64,000 nt of DNA. Source: an uncultured Prevotellaceae bacterium (GTDB taxonomy: Bacteria > Bacteroidota > Bacteroidia > Bacteroidales > Bacteroidaceae). The translations under genes and the position numbers were made by a program. The stretch lies in NCBI GenBank assembly GCA_902778535.1, contig CACYYG010000009.1:1-64000 (forward strand), in the 5' to 3' direction. Positions 40,413-50,181 of this stretch are shown here, piece after piece. The notes beneath the pieces are model-generated. The model saw only the letters and a program-made list of their open reading frames with translations, did not search any database and had not been told where the DNA came from. The stretch's first letter is position 1. Each line of letters starts with the position of its first letter.

Positions 40413-42347
40413 TCATTTCAGATAGTCAAGACAGTCAGGACCGATGTAGAACCCTGTCTCAGGCGGCTGGTTGTAGCCCACATTCTGGTAAGCAACTGAC
40501 AGGCGATAGGGAATGTCCTGCATCAGACAGATGATGCGGAAATCGGTAGGAATCGTCGTAACATAGATGCGCAGCTCGGTTGATTCCCTGTTTCTTACAA
40601 CCACCTCCTCGCGCCAGTCGCCCAGGATGTCGGCCTGCAGGCAGGGATTCGACTTCGAGCCGTTGTTAAACTGTACACCGTCGAATTGCTGCACGGTGTC
40701 GATGCGCTTCTCCTCCCAGTTGTACTTCGTCACTGTCTCATGGTCGAGCAGTTCGCGCAACAAATCGCCATCCCACCAGATGCCGAAGTTGACAGGCAGA
40801 TAGCGTCCGCCAAGGATGAGCGTGTTGTCGTGCTTCGGATCGTTAGGGTCGTTGGCCGTGCTCACCACGTCACCCTGCATGTTGCGGATGCCGTGGCTGT
40901 CAACGCTCCACATCTCCACGCCGGGCGTCGTCGGGTCGATATCGGCAGCCATGGCACGGCCCACGTCGCTGTTGCTCTTTATCTGGAAGACAATGTCGCC
41001 CGTTGCAGCATCACGCAGCTCAGAGCCGTCGCGCCGGTTCTCATGGCAGTCCCAAATGAAGAGCTTGTCTGTTGTCGGCTCAGCGATGAGATGGATGGCA
41101 TCGCCGTGCCCCATACCAGTGTTGTAAAGGCCCGTACCGTCGTGGTCGACGGCCATGGCGCCGTAGGTAATCTCATCGTATCCGTCACCGTCGACATCGG
41201 CCACGCGCAGGTTGTGGTTGCCCTGTCCGGCATAGTCGCGCCATTGCGGGTTGTCGGTGTCGAATGTCCAGCGTTCTTTCAAGTCCTTTCCGTCCCAGTC
41301 CCAGGCCGTAAGAACGCTGCGCGTGTAGTAGCCACGGCAGAAGACAGCGCTGGCGTTCCGCCCGCCGAAATAGCCAAGGGCAGCAAGGAAACGGTCGGAG
41401 CGGTTGGCATTGTCGTCGCCCCAGTCTCTTACCTCGCCGCGAGCAGGAATATAGGGCTTGGTGCAGAGGGCACGCCCCGTAAGGCCGTCGAACACGGTGA
41501 TATACTCAGGCCCGGTGAGGATGCGGCCTAAAGTTCTGGGATTCGACTTCTCGCGATAGTCGGCAGCAGAATCGCCGATAACGGTGCCAATGCCGTCGCG
41601 TGTTCCGTCAGCAGTCCTCACCATCATCTCAGCTCGTCCGTCGCCGTTGAGGTCATAGACAATGAAGGGCACATAATGGGCACCCGAGCGGATGTTGTGC
41701 CCCATGTCGATACGCCACAGCAATTGCCCGTCGAGTCGGTAGCAGTCGAAGAGCGTGTTGCCCGTGAATCCCGCATGGGCATTGTCGCGGGCGTTAGTTG
41801 GATCCCATTTTACGATGAACTCATACTGCCCGTCGCCGTCCACATCGGCTACCGAGGCGTCGTTGGCCAAATAGCGGTAGCGGCGTCCGTCAAGCGACTG
41901 TCCGCCTTCGGGAATCTGCAAAGGAACACGGAGGTAGCCCACTGGCGCGCCGGCCTTGAGGGTGAACTTCCCGCCAACAGGCAAAATCTGCATTGCATCG
42001 GCCTTGACATACATGCCCGCGCCAGGTGTGGGAGACAGTGTCTCTACAGCGTATTCCACGTCCGTGTCGCTACTCAGCGGGTGCTCGTCAATGAAGCACG
42101 TGCCGGAATTCACAAGCGGATTCTCGTTGATGGCGACGCCATTGCGAAGGATATTATAGGGCATCCCACTGGGTTCGTTGCGCAGGACACGCCAACTGAC
42201 CATCACACGGCCGTCAGCCATTGGCACAGCCACCACGCCACGGTTCAGCCGCTCCATTGACAGCTGCCCATAGTTGTAGCGTGTCTGTGCCCCGGCGGCG
42301 AACACACTCAGCAGCGCTATGGCTATGATAGCAAGTCCTTTTCTCAT
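40413..42347 (-). CDS. rhamnogalacturonan lyase, PL11 family
   Basis: 644 residues from the ATG at 42347 (MRKGLAIIAIALLSVFAAGA signal peptide); an ATG seven codons earlier is possible. It cleaves the rhamnogalacturonan-I backbone by beta-elimination. It begins with the fibronectin-like N-domain and then the large propeller with calcium-loop repeats DVDGDGQYEF, DLNGDGRAEM and DVDGDGYDE, plus FIVKWDPTNARDNAHAG and WQWRDY-like motifs characteristic of YesW/PL11. The ending NVGYNQPPETGFYIG is also family-typical. It is the last gene of the five-gene unit beginning at 45843. Confidence 0.92.
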   Translation of the reverse strand: MRKGLAIIAIALLSVFAAGAQTRYNYGQLSMERLNRGVVAVPMADGRVMVSWRVLRNEPSGMPYNILRNGVAINENPLVNSGTCFIDEHPLSSDTDVEYAVETLSPTPGAGMYVKADAMQILPVGGKFTLKAGAPVGYLRVPLQIPEGGQSLDGRRYRYLANDASVADVDGDGQYEFIVKWDPTNARDNAHAGFTGNTLFDCYRLDGQLLWRIDMGHNIRSGAHYVPFIVYDLNGDGRAEMMVRTADGTRDGIGTVIGDSAADYREKSNPRTLGRILTGPEYITVFDGLTGRALCTKPYIPARGEVRDWGDDNANRSDRFLAALGYFGGRNASAVFCRGYYTRSVLTAWDWDGKDLKERWTFDTDNPQWRDYAGQGNHNLRVADVDGDGYDEITYGAMAVDHDGTGLYNTGMGHGDAIHLIAEPTTDKLFIWDCHENRRDGSELRDAATGDIVFQIKSNSDVGRAMAADIDPTTPGVEMWSVDSHGIRNMQGDVVSTANDPNDPKHDNTLILGGRYLPVNFGIWWDGDLLRELLDHETVTKYNWEEKRIDTVQQFDGVQFNNGSKSNPCLQADILGDWREEVVVRNRESTELRIYVTTIPTDFRIICLMQDIPYRLSVAYQNVGYNQPPETGFYIGPDCLDYLK

Positions 42348-42403
42348 TGTTTTAGTAGTATGTGTCATTTAAGTATCGTATGTTTCAAGCTATCCTCTCA
42401 CCA

Positions 42404-42937
42404 CTAGTGCATCAGATAGACAAACGCCTCCTTCAGCCTCTGGGCTTGGTCGAAGGCGCCTGTTTCTGACTCCATCTCATCGCCCTTCAGCTGCTGATGC
42501 ACCAGCTGTCCGTTTTCCCAGTAGTAGCGGGCTTCGAACCGGCCTACGACAGGGTCATTGCTCTCGCCTGAGAGATAGGCGAAGATGACGTCGCCATTGC
42601 CCTTGAGCAGATATTCTTCATAGAACTTGCGAGCCGCCACATTATAGGTGACAGTGATGAAATAGGGCTTGCTGATGTAGTCATCGGCATCTTCGTCGAA
42701 GTCAGTGAAGAAATAGTAAGTCACTACCTTCTCCTGATGCCCGATGGCAGCCACCATGTGACTGATGTTGACTGTCATCTGGTTGCGTGTCTCTTCACTC
42801 TTGTTGTTATACGCTATATCCTGCTTAGCCTCAGCATACTGCTCGCGTATACTGTCGACAGCCTTCTTCGCAGCACCTGTCTGCGCCTGTACTCCTATAG
42901 CCGTCAGGAGGAGCAACATAGTTAATAGTTTTTTCAT
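42404..42937 (-). CDS. secreted protein of unknown function
   Basis: 177 residues with signal peptide MKKLLTMLLLLTAIGVQAQ. A helical N-part (KKAVDSIREQYAEAKQDIA) is followed by a beta-rich part (VTYYFFTDFDEDADDY, FEARYYWENGQLVHQQLKG). The GQLVHQ-type strand recalls antitoxin-like or NTF2-like beta sheets, but no family can be named. It starts 3 bp after the upstream lipoprotein gene, so it is cotranscribed. Confidence 0.8.
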   Translation of the reverse strand: MKKLLTMLLLLTAIGVQAQTGAAKKAVDSIREQYAEAKQDIAYNNKSEETRNQMTVNISHMVAAIGHQEKVVTYYFFTDFDEDADDYISKPYFITVTYNVAARKFYEEYLLKGNGDVIFAYLSGESNDPVVGRFEARYYWENGQLVHQQLKGDEMESETGAFDQAQRLKEAFVYLMH

Positions 42938-42940
42938 AGG

Positions 42941-43576
42941 TTATTCATCTTCTAATTCACTATAGATAATGGTCTCGCTACTGACCAGCTCCAACTCGTT
43001 GCCATTCCACTTGTACACGGCGTCGTCTTCGTGGTCATCCATACGAAAGCGGGACGATACGGTCTTATCCTTCTTGTTGAACTCCGGGTCGAACAACTCG
43101 TCGAAGCCCTTGACATACTCGAAGTCGTGAATTTTCTGATTCCAAAGCCAGGCACCATACGTGAAGTTGCCATACGAGTTGAAGGGGCCACAGCATACCA
43201 TCAGATCGGGATAGCCGTCGAAGTTGATGTCGTCCTCGCGAATACTGCCAAAGCCATGCCAAAATACGGTATCCAAAGTCACAGCCTCAATTTCGTTCTC
43301 AAAGCTCTCGTCAAACTTGCAATTCTTAATGGTCACGATGATTTTCTGGGCCACGTCTTCTTCATCGGTGATGACTTTGGTGGAGAAAGTATAGTCTGCG
43401 CGGTCACGCTGGTCGGTGACATCCCGCCCTGAGTCCTCCTCGTCGTCGAAGTCAGCATCGGCTAGTTCGGTCTCAGGATCGTCATCGTCGCTGCTCTTGT
43501 CATTCTTGCCTTTGTTGCAACTGCTCATGGCCAGCATGACGAAAAGGGCCATAAGAAGAATGTAGATTTTTTTCAT
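42941..43576 (-). CDS. lipoprotein with XAC2610-like C-terminal domain
   Basis: 211 residues. Lipobox SSC at residues 18-20 (ALFVMLAMSSCNKG), then a long acidic linker (SSDDDDPETELADADFDDEE). The C-terminal domain contains DINFDGYPDLMVCCG, SYGNFTYGAWLWN and FDPEFNKKDKTVSSRFRMD, the pattern of the XAC2610 family of calcium-loop proteins (Asp-x-Asn-x-Asp-Gly). Similar domains occur near peptidoglycan- and polymer-binding proteins; the role here is unknown. It is 6 bp from the acyltransferase gene and 3 bp from the next. Confidence 0.82.
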   Translation of the reverse strand: MKKIYILLMALFVMLAMSSCNKGKNDKSSDDDDPETELADADFDDEEDSGRDVTDQRDRADYTFSTKVITDEEDVAQKIIVTIKNCKFDESFENEIEAVTLDTVFWHGFGSIREDDINFDGYPDLMVCCGPFNSYGNFTYGAWLWNQKIHDFEYVKGFDELFDPEFNKKDKTVSSRFRMDDHEDDAVYKWNGNELELVSSETIIYSELEDE

Positions 43577-43582
43577 GGCTCT

Positions 43583-44653
43583 TTATAGTTTAATGAATAT
43601 TTTCCGTTTCCACAGCACATAGCCAATGGCGTAGTTGATAGCTACGAAGGTAAGGGCGTAGGCCAGCGATGCCCACTTGTCCCAAATGATGATGCTGTGC
43701 AGTGTGTCATAGATGACTGCGCTAATGCCGAAATGGCCGAAGAGGATGGCCAACAGCTCGCTAGCGACGTAGAGTGCCAGGGCATTGACGCCAAAGACGC
43801 GTAAGAACGAAGAGCGGACAGCTCTTTGTTCTTCATTATTGATAAATAGTGCCTGAAGCAGTGCAGCCAGTCCGCAAGTGACGAGCACATAGCTGGGACT
43901 CCAGATACGTTTGTTCAACGGCAGGCCATAGGTGAGCAGATAGCCGGCAATGACACACACCGTACCCACGGCGAAGACGGCTAGTGCCTTATCGCCTATC
44001 GTATCCTTCTGCTTGATAAGCTTGCCACAATAGAAACCTATCAGCACATGGGCCACACCGCTGATGGTGCCGAGCAAGCCTTCAGGATCGACGGGACTCT
44101 TGTGGTAGAGATGGTCGTAGCCGAAGAGCTGCAGGTCAGTCTGTGCCAGAATGTTGACGGAGGCATCCTCAGCATAGCCGTTGCCCAATAATAATAATAA
44201 TGTGTAAACAGCGAGTAAGCCAACGACGGCAGGAATGGTGAAGCGATGGTTGGCATAGAGGGCGAAAAGCGACACGAAGAAATAGCACAAGGCTATGCGC
44301 TGCATCACAGCCCAGATGCGCAGATGGCCGAAGCACAACAGGTCGCCCTCTATGGCATTGTCAAACCAATTGATAAACAGGCCGATAGCAAACAAAAGGA
44401 CAGTGCGCTTTATCACACGACGCAGCACTGGTGCAGAGGGCGTGAAGTTGTTCTTCGACAACGACAAATAGCACGAGATGCCTACGATGAAGAGGAAGAA
44501 GGGGAACACAAGGTCGCAAGGCGTCATGCCGTTCCACTTGGCATGGCGGAGCATCTCGAAAGAATCGCCATAGCCATTGTTCACCAGAATCATGCCCGCC
44601 ACGGTCAGACCGCGCAGCACGTCAAGAGAGAGAAGTCGTTGGCTCTTAGTCAT
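43583..44653 (-). CDS. membrane acyltransferase of the DUF5009/heparan-N-acetyltransferase type
   Basis: 356 residues from ATG 44653; a GTG one codon earlier overlaps the upstream stop. About 10 membrane helices. The opening RLLSLDVLRGLTVAGMILVNN and GMTPCDLVFPFFLFIVGISC are the signature of DUF5009/HGSNAT-like proteins, which move acetyl groups across a membrane onto sugars. It sits 2 bp after an SGNH esterase gene, so acyl removal and addition are encoded together. The acceptor is unknown. The end (YVLWKRKIFIKL) is complete. Confidence 0.87.
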   Translation of the reverse strand: MTKSQRLLSLDVLRGLTVAGMILVNNGYGDSFEMLRHAKWNGMTPCDLVFPFFLFIVGISCYLSLSKNNFTPSAPVLRRVIKRTVLLFAIGLFINWFDNAIEGDLLCFGHLRIWAVMQRIALCYFFVSLFALYANHRFTIPAVVGLLAVYTLLLLLGNGYAEDASVNILAQTDLQLFGYDHLYHKSPVDPEGLLGTISGVAHVLIGFYCGKLIKQKDTIGDKALAVFAVGTVCVIAGYLLTYGLPLNKRIWSPSYVLVTCGLAALLQALFINNEEQRAVRSSFLRVFGVNALALYVASELLAILFGHFGISAVIYDTLHSIIIWDKWASLAYALTFVAINYAIGYVLWKRKIFIKL

Positions 44654-44655
44654 CA

Positions 44656-45843
44656 CTAGTCACAAAACATTTTACTCATAGGAGCCAACACTTCTGCAGC
44701 CTTCAAGCCCATAGCCTTATAGCCAACGGCATTGGGGTGGAGCCAGTCATACTGATAGTCGGCACGCATCCAAGTGGGTTTACTGGGGTCGCTGAGCACT
44801 TTGTCGAAGTCGATGACGGCATCAAACTTCCCGCTGTTGCGAATCCATTCGTTGATGGTCTGGCGCAAGGCCTCGTGGTAGTGCGACCAGTACATCGTGT
44901 TTCCGATGGGAGTGATGGTAGCGCCGACAACCTTCAGACCTTTAGCGCGTGCCTTGCCGATGAACAGCTCGTAGGCCTCAATGAGTTCCTTCTCTGTTTT
45001 CTCCACGCTGCGGCTGCTGCCAATGTCGTTGATGCCTTCATAGATGACGATGCCTGTGATGCCTCGCTGCGACATGATGTCGCGGTCGAAGCGCTTCAAA
45101 GCCGGCTCACTAAGGCCACCGCGCAGCACGCAGTTGCCGCCAATGCCTAGATTGAGGATACTCACCTTGCCATCCATAGCCTCCGCACAGACGTCGGTCC
45201 AGCGGTTCTGCAGGTTCGTGGTAGTACCGCGTCCGTCAGTGATACTATTGCCAAGCACTGCCCAGCATGTCGGAGCGTCAGCCTTCACGTCAATAGCAGC
45301 GATATTGTACCAATGGTCGAGCGCCTCAGCCACGACAAAGGGTTTCTTCGGCTTTGCCTCACCCTTCATAATATAAGAAGTGGTTCGCGAGCCGCGGTGC
45401 GAAGTGGCGTTTTGCGGCGTCTTGGCGTAATTGATAGTTATAGACAGGCGCTGCAGCGGCTTCAGGGCATAGCGCAGCTCATCGCTGAACAACGCCTGAC
45501 CGCCTTCAATAGTGACATTGCGCTTGCCTGCGAAAGTGAGATAGCGCACAGTACGCTGATCGATGGCAGTGCTGTCCTTGGCGTCAGCGATATATACAGA
45601 ACGTATCTCCACGGCCTCACGGCTGAACTCGTTGCTCAGCTGCAAGCGCAGCACATCGCCCCCAATACTCACATGAACGATTTGTCGTATACTATTGTCT
45701 GTCAGCGTTGTATGCTGAGGCATATCGCCTTCTCCGGTAAACTCGGGCGCCGTGGCCCATGTGCCCACCCACTCGTCGGCATGGACGGTGAGGCCTGCTA
45801 AAGAAAAGAGCAGAACCACAAAGAAAAAAGTCGTCTTTTTCAT
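44656..45843 (-). CDS. secreted SGNH/GDSL-family esterase
   Basis: 395 residues with signal peptide KKTTFFFVVLLFSLAGLTVH. A beta-sandwich N-part (WVGTWATAPEFTGEG, IRQIVHVSIGGDVLRLQLSN) precedes the SGNH catalytic domain. That domain has Ser in VLGNSITDGRGT, Gly in NLGIGGNCVL, Asn in YEGINDIG and His in DWLHPNAVG. This two-part layout is typical of secreted carbohydrate esterases; deacetylation of pectin or rhamnogalacturonan fits its place with the PL11 lyase. First gene of its unit, with a -7 box 29 bp upstream, divergent from the hybrid regulator. Confidence 0.88.
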   Translation of the reverse strand: MKKTTFFFVVLLFSLAGLTVHADEWVGTWATAPEFTGEGDMPQHTTLTDNSIRQIVHVSIGGDVLRLQLSNEFSREAVEIRSVYIADAKDSTAIDQRTVRYLTFAGKRNVTIEGGQALFSDELRYALKPLQRLSITINYAKTPQNATSHRGSRTTSYIMKGEAKPKKPFVVAEALDHWYNIAAIDVKADAPTCWAVLGNSITDGRGTTTNLQNRWTDVCAEAMDGKVSILNLGIGGNCVLRGGLSEPALKRFDRDIMSQRGITGIVIYEGINDIGSSRSVEKTEKELIEAYELFIGKARAKGLKVVGATITPIGNTMYWSHYHEALRQTINEWIRNSGKFDAVIDFDKVLSDPSKPTWMRADYQYDWLHPNAVGYKAMGLKAAEVLAPMSKMFCD

Positions 45844-45872
45844 CAGTAATAATTATTTATCAGTTCTGCTTG

Positions 45873-45880
45873 CAAAATTA
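45873..45880 (-). promoter_or_regulatory. -7 box of the SGNH-PL11 unit
   Basis: The minus strand reads TAATTTTG, 29 bp before the esterase start; the -33 box is weak. Confidence 0.5.
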
Positions 45881-45967
45881 AGGAAAAAACTTCGATTATT
45901 CGGTGTCTTTGTACAACTTTTTTTTCAAAAAAAATCTCTTTTCTTTTCATTATGTCTCATTTTTTAT

Positions 45968-45975
45968 TAACTTTG
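45968..45975 (+). promoter_or_regulatory. -7 box of the hybrid two-component regulator
   Basis: TAACTTTG, an exact TAnnTTTG, 28 bp before the ATG at 46004. Confidence 0.55.
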
Positions 45976-46003
45976 CCCCGTCTTAGCGACGAACTACTAC
46001 TAT

Positions 46004-49000
46004 ATGAGACAATTATATACCATCATACTGCTATTGGCAGGCTTTTTGTGCGGCTCTGCTCAGACCTCTTTATTCTTCTCCAGTGACAAGCTGTCGAACT
46101 CGGTCATCAACGGCATTTGCCAAGACCAGAAAGGATATATTTGGATTGCTACGGAAAACGGTCTTAACCGCTTTGATGGCTATCGTTTCACTCCATTCTT
46201 TAATCAGCCAGGCGACTCTACATCGCTGTGTTACAACGTGGTATGCTGCATCAACTGTGACAGCAAGGGCCGACTGTGGGTGGGTACGAACAAAGGTTTG
46301 CAGCGCTACGACGACGCTTCAGGCACCTTCATCACCTACCCGTTCCCCAATGGCATCCGCCCGCGCATCAGCGACCTCATTGAGACCCGCGACGGCCGCC
46401 TGCTAATCGGCACTTCCGGCTATGGTCTCTACGCCCTTGTGGAAAGAACGCAGCAGCTGGAAGAAGTTATCGAGGCAAAGGTCAACGACAACGATTCCTA
46501 TTTTCTCTATCTCTTTGAGGACAAAGAGGGCGGTCTGTGGCGAGGCGGAGCCAGCAACTACAGCTACCAGAAGAAAGGAGGCAGTGTGCGCCTGTTCGGC
46601 GAGCAGCCCTACGGTGTGCCATCAGACTTCTTTGAATATCAGGGAAAGACCATCATCGTATGCCGCGACGGCCTGCTGGCTTATGACAGCGGGCAGCTGC
46701 TGGACGCGCCATTCGACATCAGTGAGGCTGGTCGCAACCCAGGATTCCGCACCGCTCTCTCAGACGCCAACGGCAATGTCTTCATAGGAACACGTGGCAA
46801 CGGACTCTTCTGGCTGCCCGCCGGAAGCACCCGCCTGCAACGCTATCCTGTCAGCGTGCAGGGCTACGACCTGAATGCCTCGAAGATATGGGCACTGGCG
46901 GAGGACAAGCAAGGCAATTTATGGGTGGGCTGCCAGCAGAAAGGCCTACTGATGATACCCGAGCGGAAGGCACAGTTCTCCTCATGGAACTTTGCTGCAC
47001 AGCGCGTAGAAATCGGCACGCTCGTCTCATCGGTAGCCGAAGGCTCCAACGGCATCACCTGGTGCACGGTGCAGAGTAAAGGAGTGTATGGTTTTGACCG
47101 TGAAGGGCGGTTAGTCAGCCATCCCGATGCCCCCGATGACGTAGAGTTCATCTACTGCGACAAAAAACAGCAATACTGGCTGGGCACCAGCCATGCCATC
47201 TTCAGTTTCGACCCTATTACGGGAGAGCGGAAGATGCTTACCGACTTCGATTGCGACAAGTTCAACGACATGACCGACAACGGCCAAGGCACACTGGTGT
47301 TCTCGGCCTTTGCCAAGGGCATCCTCGTCTACGATAGGAATACGTCCGACATACACCACTATTCGATGCACGATGAAAACGATCCTCTCCTTGGCCATTT
47401 GCCCAACGACTGGGTGATGCAACTCATGCCCGACCACGAAGGGCGCATCTGGATAGGAACGTCGAATGGTGTGAGTTGCTTTGACCCTTCGACAGGTTCG
47501 TTCCGCCCATTTGGATGGAATATATTGGCCGAGGGCAGGATGTGCTACTCGCTATGCGAAACCAAAGAGGGCGACATTCTCATCGGCTTGGAGCAGGGCT
47601 TGTGCATCTGGCGACGCAGCACCAACGAGCTGGAGGAATTTCCCTCAAAGGACACGCCCTTGCAGTCGATGTCAATCAGCTATATCGTGCAGGATAACGA
47701 GGGCGACATCTGGTGCAGCACGCTCAACGGCCTTTGGCAATACCATCAGAAAGATGGCAAATGGCGCGCCTACATCAGCGGCTCAGGCCTGACAAGCCGT
47801 GAGTACATCAGCAGCGTAGGCCTGCACAACAACGACGACCGCATCTTCTTCGCCACGGCCGACGGCCTCACCACCTTCACTCCACAGCAGGTGAGCAGCG
47901 TCCAGACCAAGCCCGGCAACCTGCTGCTGACAGGTTTCTACATCGACGGTCACCCAGTGAACTCTCTTACAGAGTCAGGCGGCAAGCGCGTCACCGAGAA
48001 GCCCGTTGACGAAAGCAACTACTTCACAGTGAGCTATCTTGACAACACCATACAACTGGAGTTTTCGCTGCTGAACTACGACAACGCCGACAACATCATA
48101 CTGGAGCACCACATGTTAGGCAGCAGGCAATGGACATCCAACGAGGCCGGCAAAAACAGCATCAGCCTGACACACCTCAACAGCGGCATCTACAACATCG
48201 AAGTGCGTGCCATCGACAACGGCGTACCCTCAGCCCCCATGACCATCACCATCGTGGTGCGTCCGCCTTGGTATCGCTCCGCAATGGCCTATTTCATCTA
48301 TACCCTCTTGTTCCTGGCATTGCTGGCCATTGGCGTTATGACATGGCGCCGACGCATGCGACAGCGGCAGGACGAAGACAAGATGAAATTCCTCATCAAC
48401 GCCACACACGACATCCGCTCACCGCTGACGCTCATCATCGGGGCGCTGAACAAACTGAAGGCCAAGGAAACGGAAAGCTCTACGGTAGACGCCATCGACC
48501 GCAATGCACAGCGCATACTCACTCTGGTCAACCAGATTCTTGACGTGCGCAAAATTGACAAGCAGCAAATGCACCTGCACTGTCAGGAAACCAACATGCA
48601 CTCATTTCTGCTGTCCATCTTCAAGGTCTACGAATACTATGCCCGCGAGCGCAACATCAACTTCACCGTCAGCCCGCCGCCCGAGAAGCCTATTATGGCA
48701 TGGATAGACCGCACGCAGTTTGACAAAGTGATGTCAAACCTGCTCTCCAATGCCTTCAAATACAGCTTCGACCACGGCGACATCAGCATCACCCTCACTG
48801 AAGGCCACGACGAGAAAAGCCGCAGTGCCCTGAAAGACTTTGTGGAAATCAGCATCACCGACGACGGCATCGGTATGCGCAACGAGACCGTCGAGCACCT
48901 CTTCGAGCGATTCTTCCAGGGACGCGGCGACAGGGGCAACCACGTCGTGGGAACCGGCATCGGCCTGAACCTATGCAAGATGATTGTCGACATGCACCAC

Positions 49001-49972
49001 GGCACCATCAGCGGACGTAACCGCGACGACGGGCAGAAAGGCTCTGTCTTCACCGTGCGCCTGCCCTTAGGCAACAGCCACCTCAGCCCAGACGAGATAG
49101 ACGATAGCGACGACGAGCCTACAGCACTGCGTCTCACAGGCAAGAAGCAGTCTGCCAGCCACTATCATATCCTTATTGCCGACGACGACTTGGAGATTCC
49201 GCAATACATCGCCAACGAGCTCAGCCCCTATTATCACTTCACAACCTGCCATAATGGCAAGGATGCGCTGAAGGAGCTGCTCTCGCCCACAGCCATCGGC
49301 GCCGACCAAACCTACGACCTCGTCATCTCAGACGTGATGATGCCCGAAATGGACGGATTCACCATGCTACACATGCTAAGGGGGAATGTCAACATTGCCC
49401 ACCTGCCAGTCATCATGCTCACGTCGAAGGGCGACATCGGCAATCGTCTGGAAGGACTCGAAAAAGGCGCCGACGCCTACCTCACCAAGCCATTCATCAT
49501 CGAGGAGCTGCACGCCACCATCGACAACCTCATCAACATGCGCCAAAGGCTGCGCGGCAAGTACACCGGACAGCAGAAGCCCATGGAGAAGATTGACAAA
49601 ATAGAGATGAAGAGCAACGACGAGATACTGATGGACCGGGTCATCAGGAGCATCAACGACCACATGAGCGACAGCGACTTCAACATCGACGTGCTCTGCG
49701 GCGAGGCAGGCATCAGCCGTGCCCATCTGCACAGGAAGATGAAGAACATTACTGGCATCTCAGTATCAGAATTCATACGCAACATTCGCATGGAGCAAGC
49801 CGCACGACTGCTTCGTGAACAGAAGGTGAACATTTCGCAGGTGGCCTATTCCGTGGGCTACTCTTCCCTACCCTATTTCTCGGCTGTATTCCGCAAGCAC
49901 TTTGGCTTAGCACCCCGGGAGTTTGCCGACCAGCAAGCTGGGCAGACGGAAGACACCAATGAGAACGATTGA
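46004..49972 (+). CDS. hybrid two-component system regulator (sensor, kinase, receiver and AraC in one chain)
   Basis: 1322 residues. Signal peptide RQLYTIILLLAGFLCGSAQ; two-bladed periplasmic sensor made of Reg-propeller repeats (QDQKGYIWIATENGLNRFDG, SKGRLWVGTNKGLQRYDD, HEGRIWIGTSNGVSCFDP) and a Y_Y_Y domain. A membrane helix follows at about 765-785. The histidine kinase has His 802 in ATHDIRSPLTLI, NLLSNAFKYSF and GTGIGLNLCKMIV. The receiver has phospho-acceptor Asp 1110 in VISDVMMPEMDG. A C-terminal AraC helix-turn-helix (VAYSVGYSSLPYFSAVFRKHF) ends the chain. Such proteins sense sugar oligomers and switch on adjacent polysaccharide genes; here the divergent esterase-to-PL11 unit is the natural target. 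Confidence 0.95.
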   Translation: MRQLYTIILLLAGFLCGSAQTSLFFSSDKLSNSVINGICQDQKGYIWIATENGLNRFDGYRFTPFFNQPGDSTSLCYNVVCCINCDSKGRLWVGTNKGLQRYDDASGTFITYPFPNGIRPRISDLIETRDGRLLIGTSGYGLYALVERTQQLEEVIEAKVNDNDSYFLYLFEDKEGGLWRGGASNYSYQKKGGSVRLFGEQPYGVPSDFFEYQGKTIIVCRDGLLAYDSGQLLDAPFDISEAGRNPGFRTALSDANGNVFIGTRGNGLFWLPAGSTRLQRYPVSVQGYDLNASKIWALAEDKQGNLWVGCQQKGLLMIPERKAQFSSWNFAAQRVEIGTLVSSVAEGSNGITWCTVQSKGVYGFDREGRLVSHPDAPDDVEFIYCDKKQQYWLGTSHAIFSFDPITGERKMLTDFDCDKFNDMTDNGQGTLVFSAFAKGILVYDRNTSDIHHYSMHDENDPLLGHLPNDWVMQLMPDHEGRIWIGTSNGVSCFDPSTGSFRPFGWNILAEGRMCYSLCETKEGDILIGLEQGLCIWRRSTNELEEFPSKDTPLQSMSISYIVQDNEGDIWCSTLNGLWQYHQKDGKWRAYISGSGLTSREYISSVGLHNNDDRIFFATADGLTTFTPQQVSSVQTKPGNLLLTGFYIDGHPVNSLTESGGKRVTEKPVDESNYFTVSYLDNTIQLEFSLLNYDNADNIILEHHMLGSRQWTSNEAGKNSISLTHLNSGIYNIEVRAIDNGVPSAPMTITIVVRPPWYRSAMAYFIYTLLFLALLAIGVMTWRRRMRQRQDEDKMKFLINATHDIRSPLTLIIGALNKLKAKETESSTVDAIDRNAQRILTLVNQILDVRKIDKQQMHLHCQETNMHSFLLSIFKVYEYYARERNINFTVSPPPEKPIMAWIDRTQFDKVMSNLLSNAFKYSFDHGDISITLTEGHDEKSRSALKDFVEISITDDGIGMRNETVEHLFERFFQGRGDRGNHVVGTGIGLNLCKMIVDMHHGTISGRNRDDGQKGSVFTVRLPLGNSHLSPDEIDDSDDEPTALRLTGKKQSASHYHILIADDDLEIPQYIANELSPYYHFTTCHNGKDALKELLSPTAIGADQTYDLVISDVMMPEMDGFTMLHMLRGNVNIAHLPVIMLTSKGDIGNRLEGLEKGADAYLTKPFIIEELHATIDNLINMRQRLRGKYTGQQKPMEKIDKIEMKSNDEILMDRVIRSINDHMSDSDFNIDVLCGEAGISRAHLHRKMKNITGISVSEFIRNIRMEQAARLLREQKVNISQVAYSVGYSSLPYFSAVFRKHFGLAPREFADQQAGQTEDTNEND

Positions 49973-50055
49973 TCAGGCCGATATTCGTTGCAAGCCAGAC
50001 CAGCCTTTTTTGAAGACCATTGAGCGCGATAATGACGGAAAGCGTCAAAACATCG

Positions 50056-50138
50056 GTAACATCGCAGGTTACTATCAGTAACCACGTGGGTTACTGTTAG
50101 TAACCACGCGGGTTACTAACAGTAACCCGCGTGGTTAC
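50056..50138. repeat. four 17-bp palindromes at 22-bp period (GTAACC family)
   Basis: GTAACATCGCAGGTTAC (50056), GTAACCACGTGGGTTAC (50078), GTAACCACGCGGGTTAC (50100) and GTAACCCGCGTGGTTAC (50122), each followed by a 5-base spacer. It lies between two convergent genes; the first unit is degenerate. Confidence 0.92.
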
Positions 50139-50181
50139 AAAAATGGCATTAAACCCTAAGAAAGCAATCAGCAGGTGTTGG

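Noticed and set aside
42348..42368. Upstream ATG for the PL11 lyase
   Set aside because: It would put seven polar residues before the signal peptide; the ATG at 42347 gives a standard signal sequence.
50056..50138. GTAACC palindromes as simple intrinsic terminators
   Set aside because: No T tract follows the stems, and the same arrays occur in a divergent region and in a tandem gap where termination is not expected or is already provided by a separate hairpin.
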